DNA from: Purpureocillium takamizusanense
Taxonomy: Eukaryota; Ascomycota; Sordariomycetes; Hypocreales; Ophiocordycipitaceae
Assembly (NCBI RefSeq): GCF_022605165.1
Contig: NC_063073.1
Coordinates: forward strand, 1,488,001-1,552,000
DNA length: 64,000 nt
Reading direction: 5' to 3'
A model generated the notes under the pieces. It made no database searches. It had not been told where the DNA came from and saw nothing but the letters and a program-made list of their open reading frames with translations. Positions 42,805-54,883 of this stretch are shown here, one piece after another (the stretch's first letter is position 1; every line of letters starts with the position of its first letter). Position numbers and translations under genes: made by a program.

Positions 42805-44389
42805 TTTTGCTGATTGAGGTGACTGTGGCGAGCGTTAGCGATCTGGTGGCACTCATGGCATTGCAACAGTATATGGTGGCGAGATCAGTGATATAACAGG
42901 CGGGGGTCTTCGAGGCTGTTTCGCGATAACAAGCAAGGCAGAGGAGTAAAAATTCGACGAGGGCAAAGACAGACGAGATGAGGCGTAACGTACCGTTTGT
43001 GAGATGAAACGCGAGGATGAAGCGGGTGGCTAATAAAGTTAGAGGTGAGGTTGGCCTGGTGGGAGGAACAACGGCGAGTGATGAGTGGTGCGTGTGTAGG
43101 AGGACGAAAATGGCAGAGATTTCTGAACGATAGAATGGATGGAGCTGTTTGGCTTGCCGCATCGGTTTTTCACCGTGCGTGTTCTCGACCAAACGGTAGG
43201 CCAAGGCGGGGCAGACTAGGGATTTTGCATGGCGGGGGGGGGGATATTTTGGCTGCGGTGGACTGTTGCGTTGCCATTGACACCAACAGTCGGCGGCGCG
43301 CGAGGCAAGGAAATAGATCCGGCTTACTTGAGGGGCAAAGGTCAGCCTTTGCGCGTTGGTGATGATGGATTCGGGTGGCAATTTGGGAAGACGAAGAGTG
43401 GCCCAGCTTCGCGTGCGGTGCATTGGAGAGGAGGAAGGGAGAAACAGGTTTGTGTGCGAGGGAAGAGAGGCGATTGAGGTTGCACTAGCGAGGCATGGCG
43501 ACTTCTCGGAGAGGCTGGTTCAGCACCTGAGCGCCTGCAGCCCAGTGCCAATTGGAGTGGCCGGGCCATCGGCTTACAGCACCGCTCTCGCTGGGAATCG
43601 GGATGTGCGCCACCAGAGCCACCTCCGCAGTGAGTTATTGTACGGTGCGATATCGGTACGCGCGACACGGTGCAATGTCCAGCTTGGTGACAGCGCTGGT
43701 CAGCGCCTCAGTGAATCAAGAAAGTGTCGGGTACCTTGTGTACCTAGCGACAACCAAGGTCAAGTGCTACGCCAGTCTGCCTCCCGATGAAGCAAATGAA
43801 CGGCACTCCGGAACTCCCGCTACGAAGTACTCAACCGCCCGGTGGGCCTTGAACTTAACCCCACGTCGTGGCTTGGGCGGCGTTGCCGTTCAACGCATAT
43901 CCACGTATCATCGATCATTCGTACAGCACTGAATCGCTGCGCAACAAAGTCGAGCAAATCCTGGACTGTGCAGTACTGTGTCTTGTACCGTCGAGGCGGT
44001 GGATGGGACTGGGACCAGCGGTGTGAGTGTCAAACCGCAGTTGGCAGAGGGCATTGGGCAGCAGTGGCGCACGCTGTTCCAATAGCCCTTGCGCACGCAA
44101 AGTCTCATTGAGAGCCTCTCAATGGGTCTCTGGCCAAAAGCAACGACGGCCCGTAAAGTCATGCAAAAGCTCATCCTCGCGCCATCCAAGCCCGTTGGCT
44201 CCCATGCTCCCGTCAAACTTGTGGTGGGCTTGCATCACGTGAACAGGCGCCCAGCCAAGCCCCACCCAGCAGACAACGACCATCACTTGACGCGGTGGTG
44301 GGGACGCGCGTGCAGTAGCATCCGTAGATATCACGTCGACTGTAAGAGCGCCCGCCTTGATGACGACCCATGGCGCGAGCGATCCTGTC
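42805..44389. other. Divergent promoter region between GIS2-like and SAE2-like genes
   Basis: 1.6 kb with no supported gene. Several 80-145 codon frames have no recognisable features. TACGAAGTAC occurs at 43821-43830. Confidence 0.6.
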
Positions 44390-46508
44390 ATGGACGCAAC
44401 GAAGCCATGGTTCGAATTCGGACGAGCAATCCTCGACGGCGCTCTTCAAGATGCGTGCAAGCGTATAGATTTGCTGCTCGCCACCGGTACGCCACGATTC
44501 CATCAACGCGTCTCATCTCACTAAATTGGAGCAACCAGAGCAGTGCGCTGACAGCAGCGTAGCGGATGGTGAGCTTCGAAACATCAGAGCGAAAACAGAT
44601 GCGGGTGCAGCACCAGTCCGATCTCTGGGCGATCAAGGTCTAAGCTTCGACGAACCGCCAACCTCAACAGCTCCTCTGCTCCTCACACCAGTGCCCATTG
44701 TGTCGCCGTCGAAAGTGGATGAGAACAGTGTGGCGACGTTGCAGGCCGATAATGCTCAGCTCCGCCGGAGGTTCAATGCACTGTCAAAAAACTTCAAAAC
44801 GGCCCGCGATGCGCTCCAGAGGAGGAAAGACGAACGGGAGAAGTGGATTGAGCATGCCGCGTACCTCGAAGGCCTAATCGACGCGGCGGAGAAGGAGCAT
44901 GGCATTCGAATTCTACCGCGACGAGACCAGCTGGCCGAACCTTCGACAAGGACGATGACTAGTACAAGCGATCCGAGCTCCAAAGGTAAATCAACATCCG
45001 AAATCGACAATGGAACGACACATGTCGGCAATGAATCGCCCTCAGCTCCAAGGACAGCCGCTAACCCCCAAGAGCCGGTGCCCGGTCCGTTACACTCGGA
45101 CTCAACGCAGGGAGATGAAGAGGAGTCTGCAGAGAACCTCCCGCCACTCCCCCGCCAGGACGTTCTCGATGAGGTATCAATTAAGCAGGAGCCTTCGTCA
45201 GACGTCCTCGTGGTTGTATCTGAACGCATAATTCGGAAAAGAAAACACGAAGATATTTCAGGACCACCTGTCAAATCAGAACCCAAGGAGGACTCCAGTC
45301 CCATATTGTCTGGCGGGCGCTACGGCGTGCAGACTCAGGAAAGTCTTGACTTGGATGACATTGAGAAACGCATGGAGACGCCGAGGAAGCGCAAGGACCA
45401 GGAGCACGTGTCCTCAAGCGCCTTAGATGCAGCTCCACGGCCGCATATATCGTTTGCTACACCTATAACCGCTCCGGCTAGGCAACCTCTCTTGCCACAG
45501 TCAGCGCCTAGATTCGTCAGGTCGTCGGCACTTGCACCTCTTAGTGTCAATGTGCGGTTGGCAAGGTCAGCTGAGTGCAAGCCAAGAGACACCCCGAGGA
45601 ACAAGCGCCACCTTGGCCATGCGATTGGGACTCTTGCAGAAGACGGTGGCGTCTATGGGACGAACGCTTCTGGTGGCAAAGGCTATGTGACAGATTCAGG
45701 GGCCGCGGGACGACTCAGCACGCTGCTCAATAGCCCTTCCGCCGCCGAGGATGCTGTTATCTCGCGTTCAACAAATAAACGTCGGGGGGCACCATCCTCG
45801 GACGATCGCCTGCCTATACCTCAACGGCGCGAGCTTCCTTTCGACAAGGGCGCCGAGAGCACGACTCGCTCGCCGTTGGCCCAGCCCGCAGATACGTCCC
45901 GGATCTCGTTGGGTTCTCACACACGTGTGGCCCGCAATAATTCTCCTCCACGGAAGAGGCAATCCATGCTAGCACCTTCCCTGCGAGGCAAACCACCGTC
46001 TGAGCTCCGACTCGACGATTTCAAGATCAACCCGCACGCCAACGACGGTCACGATTTTGCCTTCGCCGAAGTGGTGCGCGATAAAGACGACCGCGCGTGC
46101 CTGCCCGGCTGCACGGACATGCACTGCTGCGGAAAGCAGTTCCGCGCGCTGGCCCTTTCCCAGCGGCCTGACCCGCCCCTCACACCCGCTCAACGTCTTG
46201 AGGAGCAGAAACTCTTGGAGGAGTACCTCGGCGACTACGCCTACCGCATCGCCACCATGAACAGGGAGGAGCGCGATGAGCTCTGGGTGGAGGCCAAGAC
46301 GCAGGAACTGGCCAACAAGTATGGAAAGCACAGGCATCGCTTCTCGCGCATGCAATCCCCGCCAGGCTTCTGGAACGCAGACTTCCCCAGCACCCAAGAG
46401 CTGGAGGCGGACAAGGCGGAGGCAGCCAAGAGGGAGAATCAAACCGTCATGGAGCGGTACCGAGAGGCAATGCGGCCAGGGGGGCGGTGGATGTTCAAGG
46501 ACGAGTGA
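44390..46508 (+). CDS. SAE2: Sae2/Ctp1/CtIP-family DNA-end resection factor
   Basis: Exons are 44390-44486 and 44539-46508, encoding 688 residues, with a 52-nt intron (GTACGC..CCAG, phase 1). Without the short first exon there is no ATG for more than 140 codons. With it the N-terminus reads Trp-Phe-Glu-Phe-Gly-Arg-Ala...Ala-Cys-Lys-Arg-Ile-Asp, which I judge to be the family's N-terminal oligomerisation helix. A coiled coil follows (about 90-150). The middle is long, disordered and rich in Ser/Thr-Pro. The conserved C-terminal domain (from about 515) has Cys-Thr-Asp-Met-His-Cys-Cys, Lys-His-Arg-His-Arg-Phe (from 629) and Ser-Pro-Pro-Gly-Phe-Trp. The family stimulates the Mre11-Rad50-Nbs1/Xrs2 endonuclease at double-strand breaks and is CDK-controlled in yeasts and mammals. 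The 3' end is 187 nt from the convergent TyrRS gene. Confidence 0.93.
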
Positions 46509-46695
46509 CTGTACTCCAGCATGGTATAAAGCGTTTGCAACGGCGACACATGGACGATGAGAGTAGAAAAGACCTCGAGCGCAAAGTTGGCGTCGGTTTC
46601 CGAGATGTTGCTCAGGCCTATAGCTAGAGTCTGATTCAATTGGCTTGTCTATATCGTTGATCTATGCTTGAAGTACTTCCAATGTTCAGTGCCCT

Positions 46696-48038
46696 TCACT
46701 GGTCTTCGCGGATTGGTAGCTGTTGCTGGTTTTGCTTGCCAGGGTGGCGCGACCCCTTGTCCTTGACCTTCTTCTCTTTCTTGGGAGGCGGTGGGTAGGC
46801 CTTCAGGTTGATTTCCTGCCACTCCTTGGAGGCTTGGAACGACTCCTGGATGGGCGCTAGGAGCTGATTTAGCGCTTTCGCGACGGCCGGTTTCAGCAAT
46901 TGCGGGGTCAGCTTGTCATTCTTGTAATCGTCTTGCATATGTGCGATGTCCGTGTACACCAGGGGCTCGAGACCGTCTCGCTCGCGATCAACGACGAATT
47001 CTCGTTTGCCTCGCAGCGCCGCAGCAGGTAATAGAACGAACTCTACGAAGGCAAGAACGCCGTTCTCCTCGATAACTGTCGGGGCGGACACAGCTTTCTT
47101 GATCTTCTTCGTGACAACCTCAGGGGCGTCCAGGAGGTCAATCTTGCTGTCTATTTCATCTGTTAGTACAATTGGGGCTGGACGTATGGAGATGCTGACC
47201 TTGGTCGCTAGAGCTCATCTTGCCACCGTGAAGACCGGGAACCATGGGGTTCATGATGTGCGCACGCTGCACTAGTTAGCCTCTGCCAGGTTCCAAGTTG
47301 CTGCGGTACGGAATCTGTACCTCTCTGTAGCCTATCTTTGGCAGCCAGTCCTTTGCGGCAATGAAAAGTTTTCGCTGGTCGAGTCCTGCAACAGTGTCAG
47401 CTCCGGGCATGTGAATATACACGGAATTGACTGACCTCCGAACTGGGCATCCACGTCCAGGTACTGCTCGTCGAGAACCTGTAATATCGGGTAGAGCAAG
47501 CCACTGAGCGGCGCGTTGTCTGTTTGCTTGACAATCTCGGCACCCGCGCGCTTCGCGTCGTGCTCTGAAATCAGGGACGACATCTTGTACACGTCCATGA
47601 CATACTCGGAGCTTTTTTGGTAGTCGCTGCCCAGGACAAAACGCAACTTCTCAGTCGATACGCCAACGGCCTCGAGGATGGCCTTGATGATTAGTCTATA
47701 GTATTCGGCTCGATGCGCGACAAGTTCGAGAGGGGCCTTGAGGTTGTCAAGGAAGCCGTGGATATCGGCGAGAAGAATGGTGACATCGCAGCCGGCAGCG
47801 AGAAGTTGTGCGATCTTGATGGCAGGCACGAAGTAGCCGCAGTGAGGACGACCGGTGGTGGCAGTTCCTATAGACATTGTCAGTCAAGGTGCCCGGTGTC
47901 AATTCCACAAATCGTACCCCAGTAGACTCGGGGGTTGCGCCCTTCTTCCAGGATCTTCTCGATGATTTCGGGGTTCAAGATCTCGGCCAGGTTCTCATTA
48001 ATGAGAGCGAACCTCTCGGACGCCGACATGGTGGCCAT
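46696..48038 (-). CDS. TYS1: Tyrosyl-tRNA synthetase, cytosolic
   Basis: Five exons: 47918-48038, 47436-47867, 47321-47385, 47200-47266 and 46696-47150, encoding 379 residues. Introns are 49-54 nt and all phases close. It is a class I enzyme attaching Tyr to tRNA-Tyr. The HIGH-equivalent is Arg-Pro-His49-Cys-Gly-Tyr-Phe. The KMSKS-equivalent Lys222-Met-Ser-Ser-Ser226 sits in exon 4 after Met-Asn-Pro-Met-Val-Pro-Gly-Leu. The family's [10 protein letters not shown] is present. The C-terminus ends in a short Lys/Pro-rich tail. The archaeal/eukaryotic length and lack of an S4 domain or presequence indicate the cytosolic form. A second in-frame ATG lies nine nt after the first (48029), so either may start translation. 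Confidence 0.96.
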
Positions 48039-48807
48039 TGTTCGGACTGAGTGGCCTCGGCGAGGTCGAGTGAATGTAGTTTTCGGAGTCTGGAGCAGCC
48101 CTGGACAAGACGAGGTTGTCGAGCGCACGCGATCGTTGACTCACGAAAGCCGACTTGGAATTGGTGGGGTTGACTCTGCGACCCGTACTCGAAGTTCTTT
48201 GGAGGGGCAGGGCAGAAAGAGTACGTACTCGGCGCCTCCGACTCACGGTCTTGTAGAGTCAGGCCTGTTCATGGTCAGGGTCAGGGTGTCGAAAGGCCCA
48301 CTATTAATTCCCGCCTCAGACAAACGCCGCCATTTGTGGGGGCCCGGAAAGCAAGCGCGACCGGCCAGCCAGATTGGGGTCGCAGCGTCAGTCACTCACC
48401 AACAAGTGTTTGTAATACCCGTGGTCGAGCCGTAAATTTTGTTCTTCCAGCTTCGCTCGACTGCATCGCCAGCTCGCATCGTCTCCCTTGTGTCGTGCGA
48501 CCGCCCTCACTCGCCTCCGACGGCATCTCTCCACTCCACAGGGCCTCTGTATCTGTTTTTGTCTCTTCGTCTGGCCGCTCCCGCGATTCTTCGCCTTTGC
48601 GTGGCCTTCTACCGCGCGACGCGTTTTCCACGGCCCGAACCGCTCAGAAGACGTCAAAGGTCTCGCCACTACGATCCGTACCGCACCAACGCCTAGCGGT
48701 CGCCGAGCGCTCTCCTCCTACCCTCGGGACCCGGTGACGATAGAGTAGATGCGGAAGTCGCACGTCTGGGCGACATCCGCGATCTTACGACATCCCAAGC
48801 CGGCAGG
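48039..48807. promoter_or_regulatory. Divergent promoter shared by TyrRS and Ubp3-type genes
   Basis: A 769-nt gap between two outward-facing starts. It holds no supported gene. The Ubp3 side is pyrimidine-rich (about 48480-48600). Confidence 0.55.
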
Positions 48808-51636
48808 ATGAGTAACCGCCATCTGCCGGCTGGGCAGAACATACACCACCAGGGCGGAGGCCCTGGCGGCGTCCCTGGAGCCGACATGGGCAGCGGCCCC
48901 GGAGGCAACCCTCGCAGGAGGCAGCCTCAGTACATGCCGCAGTATCATCAGCAGCACATGAGCCCCGTCTATTCCGGCTATATGCCATATGGCGCGCCGC
49001 AAGCATACTATGGAATGCCGCCTCAGTTTCAAAACGGAGGCATGCCTTCGCCAGGATACATGCCACCATATCAGGGCTATCCAGCAAGATCGCCGCCAAG
49101 CATGCATCAGTACGTCCCTATGGTTGGCGTCAGCATTCCCCCGAGCTATCCTCGTCCTTCGCAACAACAGTCGCCTAGTCTCTCTACCGCATATCAGCCT
49201 CCGCCGGCACCGGCCCCAATACCACCGCAAACTCCTTCATCTACACATTCCTCGCAGATGCTTCCGCCTCCAACTCCCCCCACGCCGCAACATATCGAGC
49301 AAGCCGTTGTGCCGCCGCCGCCGCCACCGCAAAAACTCGAAAGCCCACCGACCATCGAACGTCAGCCTTTCCGACCACCTGTGAGTACAGCTCCTCTCCA
49401 TGAAGCCCGCGAGCGAACGCTGACTGGCTCCTTAGCTACCATGGTTATCGCGACCTGATGCTGAATTCCCTTCCCGAACTCCCCGGTCTCGGCGACGAAG
49501 AAAGCCGTTGAATGCTGACAGCGCCGCGGTCTCGCTGCCCGCCGACCAACCGCTGAGTGCTGTCGACGATGTGAAGGTGCCTCCACAAGCCGTGAACGGA
49601 GCAGCTTCGCAGGCTTCATGCGTTGACGTGCAGTCGAGGAACACACCTGACGTCACGGCTACACTATCAGAAGCAGCCACAGTGACGAAGTCGCCCGTCG
49701 CCGCAACTACTCGTTCGGCAACATCAGCAGTCCCCGTGGTGCCAGCTCTACCGCGACCGACATCCAAGCCCTCCAGTGCTGATGGAAAGACGCAAAATGT
49801 CGAGACTCAACCACTCAGCGAGAATATCCCCGACATGACCAACGGTACTGCTCTAGAGCCCAGTGACGCGTCAGATGCTGGCAACACGCCTAATTTGACC
49901 GCCAGTCCTCCAGTCAAGGCCGCCCCGACCAGCTGGGCAAACCTCTTCGCCAAGTCCGCTTCCAAGGGCAGCTCGGCTTCCCCCACGGTAAACGGAACAT
50001 CACATACGGCTAATGGCGGCGAATCTGAATCGCCTGGGCCCGTTGCGGGTTCAAACTTCTCCAAATCCAATGCCGACTCCCTCGCTGAGGCGGTTCGTGC
50101 ATACAGCGTTGAGAACGGCGACGATATTCCCTTTCTCGAGCCGCGTGGCCTCATCAACACCGGCAACATGTGTTATATGAACTCTGTAGGTCCAGGCGAT
50201 GATGACTTGAGGGTTCTATGCTGACGTTTTGCTTAGGTTCTTCAAACCCTTATGTTTTGCGTTCCATTTCACGACTTCCTAGGTCAGGTCAGCAAGAGAG
50301 CTGTCCACAGCTTCAAGAGTGACACCCCACTCATAAATGCCATGTTTGTCTTTTGCCATTCAGCTGCTAGTGCAATCTATTAATCATTTCTTAGGATCAT
50401 GTTCATGCATGAGTTCAAGTCCCTTGCGTCGGCCTCATCACCTGAACAGCTCGGACGTACGTTGAAGACCGAGGATCTTGAGAAGTATGGCGAGCCTTTC
50501 ACTCCCGAGTTCGTGTATGAAGCAATAAGGCAGCTTTCACGATTTGCGAGTATGAGGGTATGCATCTTTCCCCCGCCGCTTTTTACAACCCTACTAATCT
50601 TTTACAGCGTGGCCACCAACAGGATGCGGAAGAGTTTCTCGGCTTCCTCCTTCAATCCCTAGATGACGAATTTACCCAGGTCATGACCAGTCCACAGGTC
50701 AATGACTCTGAGACCGGATCTGTGGATTTGACAGCGAGCCAGAGTTCGGCGGATCCCTCAGGCGACTGGCTTGAGGTCGGCCGCAAGCAACGCGCGGCTG
50801 TCACGCGATCATCCGGTTCCAACTCGTCTACACCAATCAGCAAGATCTTTGGAGGCCTCCTTCGATCCGAGTTCCGCGTGCCAGGGCTTAAGGACTCTAT
50901 TACGACCGAACCATATCAGCCGCTCCAGCTCGATATTGGGTCACCAGATGTTCGAAACGTCGTGGACGCCCTTCGGGGCCTGACACGTCCCGAACGCCTC
51001 CAGGGCGACTTCAACTCGCCTCGTGGTAAGGATGTGGTGGCCACGAAGCAAGTGTTCATCGAGTCGCTGCCGCCAGTGCTCATCCTACATCTCAAGCGCT
51101 TCCAATTTGACGCCGAAGGCCACGGCACCATCAAGATATGGAAGAAGGTCGGCTATCCTCTGGAGCTTGAGATTCCACGGGAGGCTCTGTCCAGGCAGAA
51201 ACGTCAGACTATGGGCGAGGGGGCGATGCCCAAGTACAAGCTTTTCAGCGTGGTATATCATCACGGTAAGAATGCAAGCGGCGGCCACTACACCGTAGAT
51301 GTTCGCAGGCAAGACGGCCGAGAATGGATCCGCATGGACGATACTGTTCTCCGCCGCGTACGCAGCGAAGACGTCGCCGAAGGTGGCTCAGAAGAGGAAG
51401 TCAAGGAGTCTCGCAAGGATAACGCATCGACTGGCACAGCCAACAGATTTGGTGCCATGAACGACGAGGACACCGGTGACGATGACGGTTGGAAGCAGGT
51501 CACAGCTTCAGCTGGCGGCAACAAACGCTGGAGCAGTGTTGTCAACGGCACGAACGGAAGCGCAAAAGAGAAGCAAGTCAAGGAGAGCATCAAGGACAAC
51601 AAGGTCGCTTATCTGCTGTTCTATCAGCGCATGTAA
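48808..51636 (+). CDS. UBP3: Ubiquitin-specific protease, Ubp3/USP10 type
   Basis: Five exons: 48808-49380, 49436-50185, 50237-50343, 50395-50557 and 50608-51636, encoding 873 residues; all phases close. The N-terminal ~430 residues are disordered, Gln/Pro/Tyr-rich then Ser/Thr/Pro-rich. The catalytic Cys box Asn-Thr-Gly-Asn-Met-Cys437-Tyr-Met-Asn-Ser ends exactly at an exon border. Gly-His-Gln-Gln-Asp-Ala-Glu-Glu-Phe-Leu follows in exon 5, the His box is Gly-Gly-His758-Tyr-Thr-Val-Asp, and the end is Tyr-Leu-Leu-Phe-Tyr-Gln-Arg. The Ala-Val-His-Ser-Phe-Lys-Ser-Asp-Thr-Pro-Leu segment is typical of Ubp3/USP10, which with Bre5/G3BP deubiquitinates trafficking, ribosome and stress-granule substrates. 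The intron after codon Asn-Ala-Met uses a weak GTTTGT donor. The start follows a well-spaced leader; no upstream in-frame ATG is seen. Confidence 0.94.
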
Positions 51637-52267
51637 GGCGACACGCACTTCGAAAAGGATCTCTACGACGAGCGCTTTGCTGCGTTTGAAGACCTGTGTG
51701 GTAACATCTGGAGCGGAGAAGGTGGATGTGGCGGTTACGACTGGGATGCGGAATCTAAGGCGCGGAAACGGTTATGAGCAATGACGATGGCCTTGGCACC
51801 CAAAGGCTCTTGCTTAGGCGCGCTGGTATCCGCACCCCGATTGTCGTGTTGTTGAAGGTCTATCTAGAAAGGATGGTGAAGCGGTGTGTGCAGACGTCGT
51901 TCCGCTCAGCTTGAACTCGGAAACATCACCGGAGCTCAGCTCACGGATGACGTCTCGCCAGCCTTGTCGATATGCCCACCGCGACATCTTCCCTGGAATA
52001 GGGGAGGGTTCGGCCGGCTGTACAGTAAGTATTATGCATCTGGAATAATGAAAGCGCTGTAAAGCACGAGATGAAGCAGGTGAACCGTGAGTTGTGGACA
52101 GGTCAATGAGTCTTGAGGGTTGAGACATTGTCTATACATGGTATGGGTACAAAAGAGACTATCAAGTCCTTTGGTCAGCTTCCCCTCGAGCCGAGCCCTA
52201 ATGTGTAGTCAGGACCGCGCTGCTTCCTGCTTCCTTGGCGTAAAAGAACATATCCAGGTCCGGCCGC
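51637..52267. other. 3'-3' intergenic DNA, no supported gene
   Basis: Between the convergent UBP3-type and QCR7 genes. Short frames only. Confidence 0.6.
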
Positions 52268-52909
52268 TTAGTGCTTCTTGATGACCTCCATAGAGTCGAG
52301 GGCGTCGCGCTCGGCAATCTCTGCCTCGACCTGAGCAATGATGCTGCGCAGGTAGGGCTTGTCCTGTACAGCCAATCCAGTCAGTACCTTTCCCCAGCTT
52401 CATAGGTAGACGGCCGGATTCTGGGTAGCGTAGCCGGGTAACAAGTCTAACATACATCCTCGGGCTTGGTCCATTGGTCCCTGGGCAGCAGTTTGTGCTG
52501 GTAGCTGCACTGGGTCGCGCGGCGGATGCGCCACACGCGCTCGTAGGACTCCTTGGGGGAGAGACGGCGGAGAGCCAGCTGAGTGGACTCGCGCTCCTCC
52601 TCGATGAGGTCGTCGAACCTATATCACAAGCCAGGCGTCAGCCCATCAAGCTCAACGGATGCAAGTCCAAAGCCATTTGCCATGTTTCCATTTAGCCAAT
52701 TGGGTCATTCCTCCTCTTCAAATCTAGCCGCCATATCCCTTCTAAGATCCTGGGCGGCCGCCCGTAGGGAGCGGGTGGTAAAGGGGGTCGTACTTGAGGC
52801 CGAGCTTCCGGTAGCCGGCGGCGCTGGCATACCAGTTGGCCGCAGGCATGAGCATCTTGGCCAGCCAGGGCCGGCGCAGGACGAACGGCGCGAGGGAGAG
52901 TCCGAGCAT
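52268..52909 (-). CDS. QCR7: Cytochrome bc1 complex subunit 7
   Basis: Exons are 52794-52909, 52456-52618 and 52268-52363, encoding 124 residues, the family's normal size. Introns are 175 nt (GTACGA..TATAG, phase 2) and 92 nt (GTATGT..ACAG, phase 0). It is a matrix-side structural subunit of respiratory complex III (UQCRB in animals). Recognisable segments are Ala-Gly-Tyr-Arg-Lys-Leu-Gly-Leu-Lys-Phe-Asp-Asp-Leu, Arg-Arg-Leu-Ser-Pro-Lys-Glu-Ser-Tyr-Glu-Arg-Val-Trp-Arg-Ile-Arg-Arg-Ala, Leu-Pro-Arg-Asp-Gln-Trp-Thr-Lys-Pro-Glu-Asp and Pro-Tyr-Leu-Arg. No cleaved presequence is needed in this family. None of the exons alone would be recognised as a long frame. Confidence 0.95.
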
Positions 52910-54883
52910 TGTGGCGTGCGATCGAGTCGTACGTTCGAAAGGTCGGGGGAGTGCGTTGGGGAGGGGACGGGCCGCGTCAATTGATGGTCGGGAGCTGCAG
53001 AGGAGCGAGGTCGCTTTTTTCCCGGGCCGTGATGCGCGAAATGCGGCGACGATGATTGGAAGACTGGCAAACCTGGGAGTGCTCGGGATGTCACGTGATA
53101 GGTACGGTCACCTTGACTGAGTGAGACGAGAGTGAGTGCGGAGCGCACGTGATTTAACGGAGCGCAGATGTCAGTCCGGGCACAGAGCGATTGTCTGACA
53201 GGGCAACGAACGCCTCGGACTCGAACGAAAGCTGATTCGCAGGAAAAAAGGCAGTCGATAAAGCACTGGACTGAATACTCAGACCGTTTCTACCTTGGAT
53301 TTCTCGGTTCTCTCTAAGGGGCAGAGATCTTGGTCGGAATCGGAGCAGACGTTTACCTGCCCGCCCCTGCCGAACTCAAGAACGTAGGTGGGCTTGTGCA
53401 GTGGTCATCGCAAAGCACCTAGCGTCTACAAGCACATCATTTGGACTGACTTCCGATGCGCAAATACGCACGTATGCTGCCGTCGTCATGCAAAGGAATT
53501 GAATACATGCGAAGTAAAATATATTATATATTGTAGACGTGCGAGATCTGTAAGGCGCTCCGATAGTATAGTAGTCTGGGAATGTCGGCGGCTCGGAGTT
53601 TCAAAATGCCAGACGGAGCTGAAAGGTTAGTTACTACGTGCTTCGTACTTCGTGCAACAAAATGCAATGCTACCTGTATGGCCCGTGCCGCGGTCGGCCG
53701 TAATTTCTCACGTGTGCGGCGTGACAGGAAGACGTCACCAAGCTGCAGTCAGTATGCATCCCTGTCGGCATGATCAGACGACACGGGGCATGGATACTGG
53801 TAGCACTACGCATCGATATTTCAACCAGAGCCGTGTCCCCTGCCTGGCGGCTGGCGAGCAGCCCGTTTCTTCCCGACCAAGCTCACAAGCGAGTGTGTCT
53901 CTTACGCAGCGCAAATGGTCGCGAGAGTCCGCGGAGGCCGGGCTTGCTTATTAGGACGCCCAAACCCGTAGCGGGAGTGATTGAAATCAACTGCCCGGCG
54001 CCTCCAGCTGCCTGAAGTGCCCGGCTTGCGGCACGTCTTCCCTAGCGCTGCCCCCCCGGTGGACGGATCCAAACGGGTCGTCCGGCGCTGGCCCTGACAC
54101 TGAGTAATAGGTGGCCCCGCGTGTGTTTCTAAGCGCTATAGCACGGGCTAGCACAAAGGTTGGCGGGAACCGACGCTGTTGCGGACAGACTCTGCGCCGT
54201 CAGCGACCTACAGCGCCTGCCGGAACCCCACTAAACTCCATCGCTGGGCGCCCCTGGTGGCCCCCGCCCATTGCTCGGCACAAGACGGGCGGCAGGGGAC
54301 ACTGAAAACGTCGTCTGGCGCTCGTCATTATTGCCCTGTCCTCCTCCACACACGCTCCGCTTCCCTGTTTCTCTCAACCTCAACATCCCGCCGCCCACCT
54401 CCGCACCACGCTCCAGCGCCAGCGCCTATCCCCGCGCGCCCTCCGACCGCCTCGCCTGGCCTTGCCTCGACGCCCGCTACACGCGCTTCCCAAGACGCAT
54501 CCCGATTTCCCTTTGCAAGTCAATGGCCAGCGGCGTTCGCTAGGACGGAAAGGTGACTGCGGCGCTGGAGAGCTCGCGTTCCCCGCAGTATCCGCCGTCT
54601 GCTGCCCCGGCATCGGATGCTGGGGTAAACCTCGAGAAACACCACATCGATCCGCCTCTCACGCTCGACGCGACGCGGCACCCTCGAATAATATTTCCCC
54701 TTTTTCAATTTCCTTCGCTGCCAGCAGCAAAGCCGCGGTCGTCCACCAGTGGCCAGAGACCTCGGCGGAGGGGTAAAACGGCAGCCGCCATTCGTCCGCC
54801 TGGCCCTGGGGGCGACACCGGACATAGCTCGACGGTGCACATTTCTTGATCCAGAACTCCTGCCCCGGCTCGCCGAGGAGGGG
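52910..54883. other. Divergent promoter region of QCR7 and the mitochondrial carrier, 2.0 kb
   Basis: No gene is supported. It contains CTTCGTACTTCGT at about 53641-53653, another copy of the dispersed motif, and a pyrimidine-rich stretch (about 54330-54400) upstream of the carrier. Confidence 0.6.
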
